Assembly (NCBI GenBank): GCA_964439935.1
Contig: CAYTPW010000012.1
Span: 1-64,000 of the forward strand
DNA: 64,000 bases
Direction: 5' to 3'
DNA from: JABMQW01 sp964439935
Lineage (GTDB): Bacteria > Fidelibacterota > Marinisomatia > Marinisomatales > TCS56
A program made the position numbers and the translations under genes. The notes beneath the pieces are model-generated. The model worked only from the letters and a program-made list of their open reading frames with translations. It was not told the origin of the DNA and searched no databases. Shown here piece after piece: positions 18,319 to 27,929 of this stretch (positions are counted from its first letter, which is position 1; the number at the start of each line of letters is the position of its first letter).

Positions 18319-19456
18319 TCAACAGTCCCCTGATCACCGCGATTTCTTGCGCCACAATTTTATCTACACTGCAATTTTTCTCAACATATTCACGAGCATT
18401 TTTACTCAACGTTTGCTGCAACCTACTATCGTTTCTTAAGATATCAATAGCATCTGCAATTTGATCGGCCTCGGTTCCGCAGAGTAATCCGTTTTTCTGG
18501 TGCTTGACGATGTTTCTTATCCCAGGAACATTAGTTCCAATCACAGCCCGGCCACAACTCATGGCTTCCAGGAGGGCTTTGGGATTACCTTCGTGAAAAG
18601 ATGGTAAAATAAAAAGATTATGTTTTGCAATCAAATCCGGTAGTTGGGGATTGGGTACTAATCCCATAAATTTCACTTCGGCGCCAATTTGGCCGGCAAA
18701 TACCTGGAGATCAGCAAGCAATTTTCCTTCACCAACGATAGTTAATGGGACATTCACTTTTTTTACAGCCGTGATCAGGTTAAACAGATTCTTTTCCAGA
18801 TTTAAACGACCAACAAAAAGTAATCCTTCATTTCCGGGAATCAGTTTTGAATAATTAAAGACATCCGTATCAATTAGATTGGAGCAAACTGAAAATTTTT
18901 TCCAGTCGATGTTAAAAGTTGTGTTGATGAAATCAACGATGGCCGGTGATGTAACAATAATTGCATCACTGTTTTGATATACTACTTTGGAAAGAAGATA
19001 ATAGAACCATTTTTTAACTACTGGTGCTTTTTGTGCCACCAGCAGTTGGTATTGCTCGAAACCGCAACGCACTAATAATTTTCTGCCAGTCAACCATTTG
19101 GCTACCAGTGGGACCCAGGCTCCACGCATCTGGTCAGTTTTGAGGATGCTCTGTCGCTCAAACAGGGCACGGAACCTAAAGGGTAGCGCCAGGGTGCTTA
19201 ATAACCGGCCTGTAATTGTTTGTGGTGCTTTCCGTTCACGATAGGCCGGATGAATGCGAATTGGTTTTAGGTGCCGGGCATAGACCATATCCTTGCTAGT
19301 CCCGTAGGTAAAAAAGGTGATTTCAAATCCATTTTTAACCAGATTGCGGTACAGGATTATCTCACGCTCCAGGATCCCAAACTCAGACCAAATATCCAGG
19401 CTGATCGGATTAGAAAAGAACAGACAGAGTTTGGTTGGATTTAACGAATCAGAAAT
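18311..19456 (-). CDS. GT4 glycosyltransferase with probable ATT start codon
   Basis: A ~381-aa GT-B enzyme. The donor domain is clear: GLLFVGRLNLEKNLFNLITA and the E-x7-E motif in FHEGNPKALLEAMSCGRAVIG. The first ATG (19288) would delete the first ~56 residues. Upstream in the same frame the sequence encodes a canonical GT4 first strand and helix (KLCLFFSNP, then ILEREIILYRNLVKNGFEI) up to a TGA at 19460-19462. No ATG, GTG or TTG occurs there in frame. The only near-cognate initiator before the first strand is ATT at 19456, seven bases after AGAGG. I therefore start it there. That TGA is the stop of the preceding glycosyltransferase gene. Confidence 0.8.
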   Translation of the reverse strand: MSDSLNPTKLCLFFSNPISLDIWSEFGILEREIILYRNLVKNGFEITFFTYGTSKDMVYARHLKPIRIHPAYRERKAPQTITGRLLSTLALPFRFRALFERQSILKTDQMRGAWVPLVAKWLTGRKLLVRCGFEQYQLLVAQKAPVVKKWFYYLLSKVVYQNSDAIIVTSPAIVDFINTTFNIDWKKFSVCSNLIDTDVFNYSKLIPGNEGLLFVGRLNLEKNLFNLITAVKKVNVPLTIVGEGKLLADLQVFAGQIGAEVKFMGLVPNPQLPDLIAKHNLFILPSFHEGNPKALLEAMSCGRAVIGTNVPGIRNIVKHQKNGLLCGTEADQIADAIDILRNDSRLQQTLSKNAREYVEKNCSVDKIVAQEIAVIRGLLNE

Positions 19457-19459
19457 AAA

Positions 19460-20470
19460 TCAACCTCTGAAACGGAGTGATATCGCGCGATCTACCAGTT
19501 TATATGCCAGGTAAAACCACCAAAACTTGAGGAAAAATGTCAATCCCAGTTTGCTTGAAATCGCCGGTTTCTTGTTTTCAATCTCTTTAATAAAACTATA
19601 ATATTGGTCAATTACCGATTTGGTTGTCGATACATCGATTTTACTGCAGAATTGATCGTAATCCGGTAACAGCTTTTCAATAGCATCAATTGCCTCGGGT
19701 CCATTAGAAAAAGATAAGCCAGCATCTTTCACTATCTCTTCATTACCGCTCCCAATCCGGTAGAGAACTGGTAACCTGCAGCTCAAGGCTTCCAACACTG
19801 AATTTGAGCAACCTTCCAGACGGCTGGCGGATAGAAATATATCGGCATCCCGTAAATAGGGAGCAATTTCAATTGAGGGAATGGGATTGATATGGCGGAT
19901 ATTCTTGAAAATGATTGGAGCATTCCCAATGTAGGTGAACTGATATTTGTTGAAATCCAGGTTTTCATCCAAGTGGCTGTAAATATCAAATCCCTTGCGA
20001 GGATTCGGTGACCAGCTGGTGGCAATAATCCTGACCGGTTTTCCCCGGTCTTTATCAATTGCTCGGTAGAAGATAGATTTGTCAACGGCATTGTGGATGA
20101 CCGTTTCACGCCCCGTTTTGACATATCCCATTTCTATCGAGCCTTTCAAACATTTTTGCGATTGAAAAACAACACCATCGGCCAGATTAGCAGCCAAATG
20201 AAAGATCAATTTGTCGATATATGGATTGTGACCACGGATTTTTGATACTGGACCATCGATGCGATGGATAAAGATTTTTTTAGGATAGGTTCGATATAAC
20301 CTGATCACCGACCGGATATCTTGAAAACTATTGTAAAGAATACTATCCGCCTCAGCAGGGTTCGCAGCATAAATCTTCTGTTTTTCCCAGTAGGACTTTA
20401 GCAGCGTTAGAAATTGGTTTCCACCACCCCAGGCACCTGACCTGAAAGAATAATTGATATGGATTTTCAT
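19460..20470 (-). CDS. Glycosyltransferase, GT-B (GT4-like)
   Basis: A 336-aa protein with a divergent N-terminal half (MKIHINYSFRSGAWGGGNQF resembles the acceptor loop of GT4 enzymes). The typical C-terminal donor domain includes IIATSWSPNPRKGFDIY and the acidic motif ADIFLSASRLEGCSNSVLEA. IFIHRIDGPVSKIRG in the middle suits a sugar-acceptor site. It abuts the upstream gene exactly (start 20470, upstream stop 20471). Its TGA lies in the same frame as, and three bases before, the ATT of the next gene. Specificity unknown. Confidence 0.8.
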   Translation of the reverse strand: MKIHINYSFRSGAWGGGNQFLTLLKSYWEKQKIYAANPAEADSILYNSFQDIRSVIRLYRTYPKKIFIHRIDGPVSKIRGHNPYIDKLIFHLAANLADGVVFQSQKCLKGSIEMGYVKTGRETVIHNAVDKSIFYRAIDKDRGKPVRIIATSWSPNPRKGFDIYSHLDENLDFNKYQFTYIGNAPIIFKNIRHINPIPSIEIAPYLRDADIFLSASRLEGCSNSVLEALSCRLPVLYRIGSGNEEIVKDAGLSFSNGPEAIDAIEKLLPDYDQFCSKIDVSTTKSVIDQYYSFIKEIENKKPAISSKLGLTFFLKFWWFYLAYKLVDRAISLRFRG

Positions 20471-21559
20471 TTAGTTTAGTTGGGGAAGATTGTACAGGTC
20501 TAGATATTGGGCCGACAGTTTTTGCCAACCGTATTGACGAACTGTTTCCAGCCCGGTCTTCACGACTGATTGAAATCCTGATTTGTCATCAATGATCTCC
20601 AAAATAGCTGAGCAAATCTGCTTGGGATCATAAGAATCGATCAGGAACCCATTTTGTCCTGATTTAATTACATCCGGTGCCATTCCAACACGGGTTGATA
20701 GAACCGGTATTCCACAGGCCATGGCTTCCAGAATGGCCTTAGGTCCCCCTTCAATTCGTGAAGTAACCAGATAAAAATCAAGCAACTGATAATACCACGG
20801 CAACTCACCTAATTGTGCCAGATTATAGTACTGGAATGGGATGCCAGATTCTTTTAACCTTTCCTTTACATAGCCACGAGCTGGCGCGGTAAGGATTACA
20901 AAAATCTTGACCCGGCGTTGCAACTCCTGCAAACAGTCACATAAGATATCGGGACCTTTGATCAGTTTAGGATCGTTGCCAGCGCCCCACCCAACACCGT
21001 CTTTCTGAAAAGATCCAATAACTAAATGATCTTCAGGAATCCCCAACTTTTGGCGCCTCTCAGATCGATGTTGGTCGGTTATCGGTTGAAAAAGATCAAG
21101 GTCAATCGCAAGTGGGATTAAGGCTATCTTATTGGAGGGGATTCCTAGATCGGTTAAATCCTTTCTGGTGGTAGTACAGGCTGTATGCCAGTAATCAACT
21201 TTAGGCAGGATTTCGGGCAAGAGATTCAAGCGTGGATCAGAAGGAATAACATGAAACCAGGCCACCAAAACCCTGACCTGGGGATTTGGATTTAAAATTG
21301 ATTTATTACCCAGTACCAGGTCGTTGGTCCCATAATGGATTATACCATTTCTAATAAATTTATCACTACGCGTTACATTGATTTTTAGCGAAGTAAGATA
21401 GTGGGCGATAGCCCGACCATCCTCATGGATTGACCAACCGCGAGGTTCAATAATATAATTGACATCATATTGGGATGTCATGTTTCGGATTTTATCACCC
21501 TGTTTTAAAAGATAATCAATTAGTCGCTGCACTGGTTTGATGGTCGCGCTACTGACCAT
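20471..21559 (-). CDS. GT4 glycosyltransferase
   Basis: A 362-aa GT-B enzyme. YIIEPRGWSIHEDGRAIAHY begins the first domain. The donor site reads VIGSFQKDGVGWGAGNDPKL, and SRIEGGPKAILEAMACGIPV is the E-x7-E motif. The start overlaps the upstream methyltransferase gene by 40 bases. I keep ATG 21559 because GGAGAG precedes it; the later Met at 21481 would still preserve the fold. The overlap and compact packing point to translational coupling within the operon. Confidence 0.85.
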   Translation of the reverse strand: MVSSATIKPVQRLIDYLLKQGDKIRNMTSQYDVNYIIEPRGWSIHEDGRAIAHYLTSLKINVTRSDKFIRNGIIHYGTNDLVLGNKSILNPNPQVRVLVAWFHVIPSDPRLNLLPEILPKVDYWHTACTTTRKDLTDLGIPSNKIALIPLAIDLDLFQPITDQHRSERRQKLGIPEDHLVIGSFQKDGVGWGAGNDPKLIKGPDILCDCLQELQRRVKIFVILTAPARGYVKERLKESGIPFQYYNLAQLGELPWYYQLLDFYLVTSRIEGGPKAILEAMACGIPVLSTRVGMAPDVIKSGQNGFLIDSYDPKQICSAILEIIDDKSGFQSVVKTGLETVRQYGWQKLSAQYLDLYNLPQLN

Positions 21560-22176
21560 AACTCTCCATAATTAATTTGGTGGAAATCTAATACCAAATT
21601 GGCTGAATGTAATTCCTCTATTAGCTGCTCAACGGTGTACTCGGTAAAATGGGTTTTATCGAGCCGCCATTCAATTTGCATTTCTTTTTTAAATAGGGTA
21701 AACCAATCACGATTGATCATTGGAACGCGGATCAGGATTTTTCCTGCCAGTCCAGCTACAGTTTTAAGGAATAATTCGCGATCTAATATATGTTCTAAAA
21801 CGTTAGATAACACAATAACTGAAAACTCGCCTTTTGGCTTTTCAACCAAAGCATTACCTAATACATATTCAATGTTAGGTCGCTTATAATGCTTGTTTGC
21901 ATACTGAATATTGTGCTCCTCCAGATCAATTCCGGTTACCGCTTCAGCCTTTTTAGCAATGTCGAATGTTAGCGCGCCATTGCCACAGCCGATATCCAGG
22001 ACACGATCGTTTCTGTCGATATTATCTACAAAAAACTGATGGTAGTTCATGATCCGATGCTTGGGGTGCAGCCCACCCTCCAGTCGGATGGCATAGCGGT
22101 GGATCAGGCGTTCTGACAGGTTGTGCATCCACAGCCAAAAGCGCACCAGTAGCCGGTTTAAGTTCAGGATTTTCAT
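21520..22176 (-). CDS. Class I SAM-dependent methyltransferase
   Basis: A 218-aa methyltransferase. Motif I is DRVLDIGCGNGALTFDIA (about 56-73), motif II VTGIDLEEHNI, and motif IV FSVIVLSNVLEHILDR. The fold is the Methyltransf_11/12 type, and DWFTLFKKE at the C-terminal side recurs in glycan-locus methyltransferases. It may methylate a sugar hydroxyl on the glycan, possibly as a capping modification, but the acceptor is unknown. ATGA overlap with the upstream methyltransferase gene. Confidence 0.85.
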   Translation of the reverse strand: MKILNLNRLLVRFWLWMHNLSERLIHRYAIRLEGGLHPKHRIMNYHQFFVDNIDRNDRVLDIGCGNGALTFDIAKKAEAVTGIDLEEHNIQYANKHYKRPNIEYVLGNALVEKPKGEFSVIVLSNVLEHILDRELFLKTVAGLAGKILIRVPMINRDWFTLFKKEMQIEWRLDKTHFTEYTVEQLIEELHSANLVLDFHQINYGELWSVARPSNQCSD

Positions 22177-22811
22177 TGATCTTTCTCGGCAATAAGGAAA
22201 TATCCAGTTGTTATTCCCTTTTGATTTGACACCAGTTTATCGAACACTTTAAAGATGGGCGCTAAATAAATTATGATTTTGCCGATCAAGCGTGGCAGTA
22301 TTGCTTCTGTCAGACACTGGTAATGCAGTAAATCCCAACTAACGGCAATTATACCCCCCAGTGAATTGAACACCTTGATTTTGAAGCCCACCTTTGATAA
22401 CTCTAACTCCAGCTTTTGCCTGGTCCAGCGCTGGTAATCATTGGGGTCACCGTGCTCTGAAACCAGAAAAGGCATTGATAATACAAGTATACCCTGTTTT
22501 CCTAAAACTCGATATGCTTCCTGCAAAACTTGTCTAGGGTCCATGACATGCTCCAACACTTCGGCAAGTATAACTGTATTATACGATTCATTTGGAACAG
22601 GAATTTGCTCAGCTCCGGCCAGAATATCAGGTTTAGTACTCGGATCTGTATTGAGATACTCCCAGCTTTCTACCTTACTAATAGGGGGTCTGAAACTACC
22701 CCGTTTATTCTCTTTCTTACCGCCAATATCCAGGACTTTTCCATACAAATAGGATATATTTCCGGTCAAATATATATCCAGGTAATAGCGACGAAATGTG
22801 AGAAAACGCAT
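22173..22811 (-). CDS. Class I SAM-dependent methyltransferase
   Basis: A 212-aa protein of the Methyltransf_11 family. The SAM site is slightly degenerate (GKVLDIGGKKENKRG instead of GxGxG), followed by PDILAGAEQIPVPNESYNTV and ILAEVLEHVMDP. The last third has hydrophobic segments (LIGKIIIYLAPIF) that may dock on the membrane. It is likely a glycan or lipid-carrier modifying enzyme given its neighbours. It abuts the upstream GT (shared base at 22811). Confidence 0.8.
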   Translation of the reverse strand: MRFLTFRRYYLDIYLTGNISYLYGKVLDIGGKKENKRGSFRPPISKVESWEYLNTDPSTKPDILAGAEQIPVPNESYNTVILAEVLEHVMDPRQVLQEAYRVLGKQGILVLSMPFLVSEHGDPNDYQRWTRQKLELELSKVGFKIKVFNSLGGIIAVSWDLLHYQCLTEAILPRLIGKIIIYLAPIFKVFDKLVSNQKGITTGYFLIAEKDQ

Positions 22812-23950
22812 TAATGAATATTAAGCTTTTCCTGAAGAGTTTCCACAACTCTTCCACGATTAAAATAGATGGCCATGAATGATGTAATATTCTGACTTAT
22901 TCTAGTTCTCAGCTCTGGATCTTGAAGATCATTACATTTATTTACCCAATCAGTGACACGATCAGCTACCAAGTAAGTAGCTCCCGGTTCACCGTTGAAA
23001 GCCTTATGAATACGTTCGGTAACGATTACTGGAAAACCCCGCTGGAACAATTCATAGGCTTTAATTTTCATTCCATATCCAAAAAAATTGGGCAGAATGG
23101 CAATATCCATTTCAGTCAGTAACTCTTCAAGCTTTGGAACAAAACCATGATAATTAACATGGCTGTCTGTTGTTAATGATTCAGGAAGATGTTTCCCGCA
23201 AATGTGAAAACTGAATCTTTCCCGATCCATTTGTTTGGCAATTTCAATAACCTTTTGGGCGCCCTCTAAATTATACGTGTTTCTAAAATCACTACCAAAA
23301 TACAGGACATTAAGGGGTGATCGCACTACCACCTTGTAAATAGGTTCGTATTCCATACTGGTTGGAAGGTACTGGATATTATCATTGTTGTTATACTGCT
23401 TAGAGTATAATTCGGCATCATATTCCGAAATACAGAAGATCAGATCAGCGTTGGCTACCATTGCCTTTTCATAGCTATAGCACTGAATCAGATTGTACCA
23501 GCGCACCAGTCGCTCATGTAATGAGACTGGATTATGCAGTGCATATTTTTCTTTTAAATGCCGATATTCGAAATTATGACAGCGGATACAAAACATTATT
23601 TCCTGAAATAGTGGTTTCAGCTTGGTGATTAGCTTTGAGAAGTAAAAATATTCCCCGAATACAATCTGTGGCTGGAAGCTATCAATGATCCCAGCAACTG
23701 CTGCAACCTGAACTGAGCTGTCAACACCAGTTGCAGCATCAAATTTAATACGACGTTTATCGGTCGTTTCAACTGCAACGAATTGGGTACCATCTGAAGA
23801 AATATCAATCCCATGCTTTTGCTGGAAATAAGCGATCTGAAGTTCCTGATCCAATTCCCGAAAAATGTTGATCCGGTCATAAATATCCTGATAATTCCCA
23901 TGGTCCCTCTTGTCGGGACCGATTGTTGTTAAAATCAGGATTTTTTTCAT
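22811..23950 (-). CDS. Glycosyltransferase, GT4-like
   Basis: A 379-aa GT-B protein. MKKILILTTIGPDKRDHGNY starts the first Rossmann domain, FCIRCHNFEYRHLKEKYA is acceptor-side, and VLYFGSDFRNTYNLEGAQKV begins the donor domain. In place of the strict E-x7-E motif it reads YGMKIKAYELFQRGFPVIVT, so the second Glu is present and the first replaced. That pattern also occurs in GT4-related proteins of teichoic or sialic type. Activity is likely but less certain than for its neighbours. Confidence 0.75.
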   Translation of the reverse strand: MKKILILTTIGPDKRDHGNYQDIYDRINIFRELDQELQIAYFQQKHGIDISSDGTQFVAVETTDKRRIKFDAATGVDSSVQVAAVAGIIDSFQPQIVFGEYFYFSKLITKLKPLFQEIMFCIRCHNFEYRHLKEKYALHNPVSLHERLVRWYNLIQCYSYEKAMVANADLIFCISEYDAELYSKQYNNNDNIQYLPTSMEYEPIYKVVVRSPLNVLYFGSDFRNTYNLEGAQKVIEIAKQMDRERFSFHICGKHLPESLTTDSHVNYHGFVPKLEELLTEMDIAILPNFFGYGMKIKAYELFQRGFPVIVTERIHKAFNGEPGATYLVADRVTDWVNKCNDLQDPELRTRISQNITSFMAIYFNRGRVVETLQEKLNIH

Positions 23951-23956
23951 GTATTT

Positions 23957-25240
23957 CTAATTATTGATATTGGCAGCCCTGGTCAAAATTTCCAGCACTT
24001 GATCGGTAATTTTGGGCCCATCAAGTTTCTCCTTAACTGTAAGCCGGGCCTGGCGGCCTAATTGGGAATGATTGGGGACAATATTAGTCACAGCATCAGC
24101 TATTGATACTGCATCCATTCTTGGAACAACAAATCCGTTTACATTATTGACAACCAGTTCAGCTGATCCACAATTCTCAGTGACAATTACCGGGCATTCG
24201 CAAGCCATAGCCTCAGTCGTTACATACCCAAATGACTCCAGCCATATGGATGGAACTATTGTAGCTAATGCGCCACTGTAAGCCTGAATCAGCTCTTCCC
24301 TTTCCAACAACCCAGTAAAGATTATCCTTGAATCCAGTCCAAGCTCTGCTGTCAGGGCTTTTAAAAAAATCAAATATTGATTTTCTGGATCTTCGGGGCC
24401 ACTGAATAATTTTGACGTCCCGGCGATCACCAATGAATATTTTGATGGCAGGTGTTTCATAGCCCTGATTGCCCATTCTTGCCCCTTAATATTATTAATT
24501 CTTCCAGGAGCCAGGATATAGGGCTCATGGATATTAAAGCGCTTTACAAATAAGTCTGGCGACTGTTTTTTGTATATATCCGAATCAATACCCAGATATA
24601 CCGTTTTCATGTTAGAAAATAGTGCTGAAGTAAGATTTGAGTTACCTATTCTAGCATCAGCACCATCAATCATACGCTCATATTTTGAATATAGACCTAT
24701 TCTCCAGGGGACAATTGTGTACCTGACAATAAAGTGTTTGATGGCTTTTAATAATCCTGGCAATCCTGCCGTTCTATTTCTTGTCATGCTATGGCAGTTT
24801 GTACAGTTATTTAGGCTCCTTTCATTGTAGCACAAGGAATTATCAGGTCTTATCAGCCTGATTTTCAATGGGCAAAGCAGCCCCCAGCCATGGCAGCCAT
24901 ATACAACCGGGATACTCAGTTTTCTTCCAATATATATAGCCATCAATGAAGAATGATGATTGGCGTATATGACATCTGGCTTTATATCACTGACAATGGT
25001 TTTTAGCCTATGCCTATCCCGCTCTTTACTATCAGGATTAGCAATAATATTATTCAACTCTTTGCGTCTAATTATCCTGATCTTATTTTCTTTTTCAAAT
25101 TCAGGAAGGCCGTTTATAGCGCGGGTTAGGATTGTAACCGTATGATTCTTTATTATAAGTTCTTTTGACAGAAATTTAATATACTGTTCAATTGCTCCAC
25201 CCATGGGATAATACTGATCACTGAAAAGAAGAATTTTCAC
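23957..25240 (-). CDS. GT4 glycosyltransferase
   Basis: A 427-aa GT-B enzyme beginning at a GTG. KILLFSDQYYPMGGAIEQYI is the glycine-rich N-terminal loop, and VVYGCHGWGLLCPLK with a later CTNCHS gives a Cys-rich insert seen in one GT4 subgroup. ILAPGRINNIKGQEWAIRAM and WLESFGYVTTEAMACECPVI are the donor-site motifs with the E-x7-E pair. It sits between a GT2 and another GT4 gene with short gaps. Specificity unknown. Confidence 0.87.
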   Translation of the reverse strand: MKILLFSDQYYPMGGAIEQYIKFLSKELIIKNHTVTILTRAINGLPEFEKENKIRIIRRKELNNIIANPDSKERDRHRLKTIVSDIKPDVIYANHHSSLMAIYIGRKLSIPVVYGCHGWGLLCPLKIRLIRPDNSLCYNERSLNNCTNCHSMTRNRTAGLPGLLKAIKHFIVRYTIVPWRIGLYSKYERMIDGADARIGNSNLTSALFSNMKTVYLGIDSDIYKKQSPDLFVKRFNIHEPYILAPGRINNIKGQEWAIRAMKHLPSKYSLVIAGTSKLFSGPEDPENQYLIFLKALTAELGLDSRIIFTGLLEREELIQAYSGALATIVPSIWLESFGYVTTEAMACECPVIVTENCGSAELVVNNVNGFVVPRMDAVSIADAVTNIVPNHSQLGRQARLTVKEKLDGPKITDQVLEILTRAANINN

Positions 25241-25252
25241 GTTAAGCTATCA

Positions 25253-26266
25253 TCACGATCTTAATATATACTTATCTGGGTCCGACATAAATCTTCGCGA
25301 ACGAAACAAGGCAAATAACACACCCCAGAAAAATCCAACCAGATTATATACAGCAGCTGCGATGCTTCGATTAATCTTGCCTGTCAATAAAAATCCTGGG
25401 TTCTTATAGCCACCCCATAACAGTTGAAAGATAAACCAGGGTGCAATTTTTAAATATTGACTTGTTTCGAGTATATCTTTCATAGCCATATAACTATGAG
25501 CTGCGGCATAATAAAAATGGCGTTTCAGTCCCTTGTCTCTTGCAATTAGTGCTTTATTTCGGTCGCCGATCCGGTGCCAGATAGCGGTAATATTTGTATA
25601 ATATATTTTAAAACCTGCATTCCTGCATCTTAGAAGAAAATCCGTCTCCTCGCGAACCCCCATTCTGCTGCCAACCAAACAATAATTCGAATCCCAATTC
25701 TTTACCCTCGACAAAACAGATTTGCGATAAGCCATAAAGCAGCTACGAAAGGATTCAATGGGATATATACCTTGCGGTTGATTTAACAATTTTTCAAATC
25801 CAGTCGTTAAATTGTAGTTATTGTCCAACTGTCCAATATTTGGATTTTCAAATTGATTAATTATATCTTCCTCATTATACGCGGGTTGCTTTACTAAGAA
25901 CGAATCAACGTCAGCTTGACGGTGTAATTCCATTGCACCGACCACATCTGCGTCAGTGGTTTTGAAAATAGCAAATATTTTCTTCAAACAATCCGTGTCA
26001 ATAAAAGATACATCATCATCCAGTTGAACAATTATATCTCCCTCGGCAAATAAATTTCCGATAGCCCTTGCATAGGTCACTCCATTAAGTTTAGATCTGA
26101 ACCGTCTGACACGTGTATCTTCTTGATTAGTTATTTCAACTATGGTATCGGGTCCATTAAAGATGGTCAAAACTTCAAAATCCTGATAACTTTGATTTAG
26201 AATTGTTTTGAGTGTTATCTGATGATCCAATGATCGATTCGCGGAAGGTATGATAAGCGAGATCAT
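25253..26266 (-). CDS. GT2 glycosyltransferase
   Basis: A 337-aa GT-A enzyme. SLIIPSANRSLDHQ opens the fold, VQLDDDVSFIDTDC is the DxD region, and GSRMGVREETDFLLRCR is the acceptor helix. A C-terminal hydrophobic stretch (about 285-320, IAPWFIFQLLWGG and AAVYNLVGFFWGVLFALF) suggests membrane association, as in GT2 enzymes of the WcaA type. It lies just after the flippase gene in the operon. Sugar unknown. Confidence 0.85.
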   Translation of the reverse strand: MISLIIPSANRSLDHQITLKTILNQSYQDFEVLTIFNGPDTIVEITNQEDTRVRRFRSKLNGVTYARAIGNLFAEGDIIVQLDDDVSFIDTDCLKKIFAIFKTTDADVVGAMELHRQADVDSFLVKQPAYNEEDIINQFENPNIGQLDNNYNLTTGFEKLLNQPQGIYPIESFRSCFMAYRKSVLSRVKNWDSNYCLVGSRMGVREETDFLLRCRNAGFKIYYTNITAIWHRIGDRNKALIARDKGLKRHFYYAAAHSYMAMKDILETSQYLKIAPWFIFQLLWGGYKNPGFLLTGKINRSIAAAVYNLVGFFWGVLFALFRSRRFMSDPDKYILRS

Positions 26267-26352
26267 GAAATTTTAGACAGACTGTCGAAATGAAAAATAA
26301 CTAATTGGATCGAATGTAATAAAACCATCATTGATTATTCAGATTCAATTAA

Positions 26353-27867
26353 TCACATTTTAATTTTCTGAATTATTGATTGGGACGTAATCGGAAGGAA
26401 TTTAATAATATCCTGGGGTATTATATTAAAACGAATAACTAGAATCGCATATACTGCAAATCCTAGAGAGAATTGAATGAACATCCTTGGAATAGATTCA
26501 TGAAACAGAGCACCGGAAAAATACATTATTGCGCCCATGATCAGGCATGCAACGATAATTCTGAAAATAAGATTAATTGGCAATGAAATGTTAATCAATC
26601 GTTTTGTCAGCCATATTTCAATTGCGAGGATAATCAATTTTGTTATTCCGGTTGCTATAACCGCTCCAAGTGCGCCCAACCAGGGTATTAGTATAATATT
26701 CAGAATGATGTTGACGAATATTAATGCTTTCGTCCAGAGAAAATAATGCGGCTTTTCCATCGTGGCTAACACTGCTGACACAGCGCCTCCGAAGTTCAAT
26801 AACCCATGGAAGACCAGAGCCACCATTAATAGATAAATCACTTCCATATATTCCGTTCCAAAGAGAACAACAATCAAATCTGATGATAGTATTATTCCAC
26901 CCAACATTATCGGTAAAGTGTAGAGCGCCGTAAAAGTAACATGATATTGAAAATATTTAATCAATCCTTGCTGACCGTGAAGTTTATATGATTCAACCAT
27001 TGCTGAAAAAATCATCTGTCCGGTTGAGACTGTACCGATCAAACTGTATGCTTGAGTAGTCAAGGTTGTGGCTATCATATAATTTGCCACGGCAGTGCTG
27101 GTTAAATAGAATCCGATAAAATATATATCTGACCGGTAGGCCAGAATCATACCGGATAACTGTATTAGATACATCAGAAAAGAATATTTATTAAATCTTC
27201 GAATCACGTTTAAATAATCATCAAATGATGAATCTTTGTTTACTTTCCCAGGTTCGGAATAATTAAACGATAAATAAATACATTTCATTGCATCCAAAAC
27301 AATTAATAATCCAATTATTCTAATAATCTGCAATTCGTTGAAGACTATTAGTATAGCTATGGTTATCAACTTTAATACCGATAGACATACATCCAGCACA
27401 TTCAGTCTGCGTTGCTCCATCTTTATCACAAACAGGACGTTAAGAATTGAATTAATATTTATTATAATGAAATAAGATGTGAGACAAATAAGAACGCTGA
27501 TGGTTCGATATTGTTCAAGTCCTATAATTGAAAAGATCTTTTGATTTAACAATACAAACAAAATAAAAATAATTGATATACTAATAATTTTGACCTTTAC
27601 GACATATTTCAATAATCGCGGGATTAAGTGAATTTTATCAATTCCCTTCAGCTCGGGCAGAAAGCGGTTTATGCTTTGAACATATCCGAGGGAAGTCAGA
27701 CTGTATAATATCATCGGTATGGATACAAGCAAAAAATAATTCCCGAATTCTTCAGGTTTTAAACTTCGCGCTAATAATACGCTAATCATTAACGTAATTG
27801 ATTGGTTAATAATATTACCGAATGTATTATAAGCAATCCCCGGAAGAAGTCGTTTTTTGAAGTCCAT
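26353..27867 (-). CDS. Wzx-type polysaccharide flippase (MOP superfamily)
   Basis: A 504-aa integral membrane protein with about 14 hydrophobic segments. It begins with the amphipathic LPGIAYNTFGNIINQSITL and then SLKPEEFGNYFLL, the usual opening of Polysacc_synt/MOP flippases. It would translocate undecaprenyl-PP-linked repeat units across the inner membrane. The gene is more AT-rich than the enzymes around it, common for wzx. A Wzx gene plus a WcaJ-like initiator imply a Wzx/Wzy-dependent pathway, although no certain Wzy is found. Confidence 0.88.
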   Translation of the reverse strand: MDFKKRLLPGIAYNTFGNIINQSITLMISVLLARSLKPEEFGNYFLLVSIPMILYSLTSLGYVQSINRFLPELKGIDKIHLIPRLLKYVVKVKIISISIIFILFVLLNQKIFSIIGLEQYRTISVLICLTSYFIIININSILNVLFVIKMEQRRLNVLDVCLSVLKLITIAILIVFNELQIIRIIGLLIVLDAMKCIYLSFNYSEPGKVNKDSSFDDYLNVIRRFNKYSFLMYLIQLSGMILAYRSDIYFIGFYLTSTAVANYMIATTLTTQAYSLIGTVSTGQMIFSAMVESYKLHGQQGLIKYFQYHVTFTALYTLPIMLGGIILSSDLIVVLFGTEYMEVIYLLMVALVFHGLLNFGGAVSAVLATMEKPHYFLWTKALIFVNIILNIILIPWLGALGAVIATGITKLIILAIEIWLTKRLINISLPINLIFRIIVACLIMGAIMYFSGALFHESIPRMFIQFSLGFAVYAILVIRFNIIPQDIIKFLPITSQSIIQKIKM

Positions 27868-27929
27868 CAGTCCAGGTTCACTTTCGGTAACTTGTAATTA
27901 GACACGGCTATTTGGTTCTTCCCGGGAAG

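Noticed and set aside
19460..19462. TGA as a recoded codon fusing two glycosyltransferases
   Set aside because: Both halves are complete GT-B enzymes on their own and an SD lies just before the second, so two genes separated by a normal stop are more likely.
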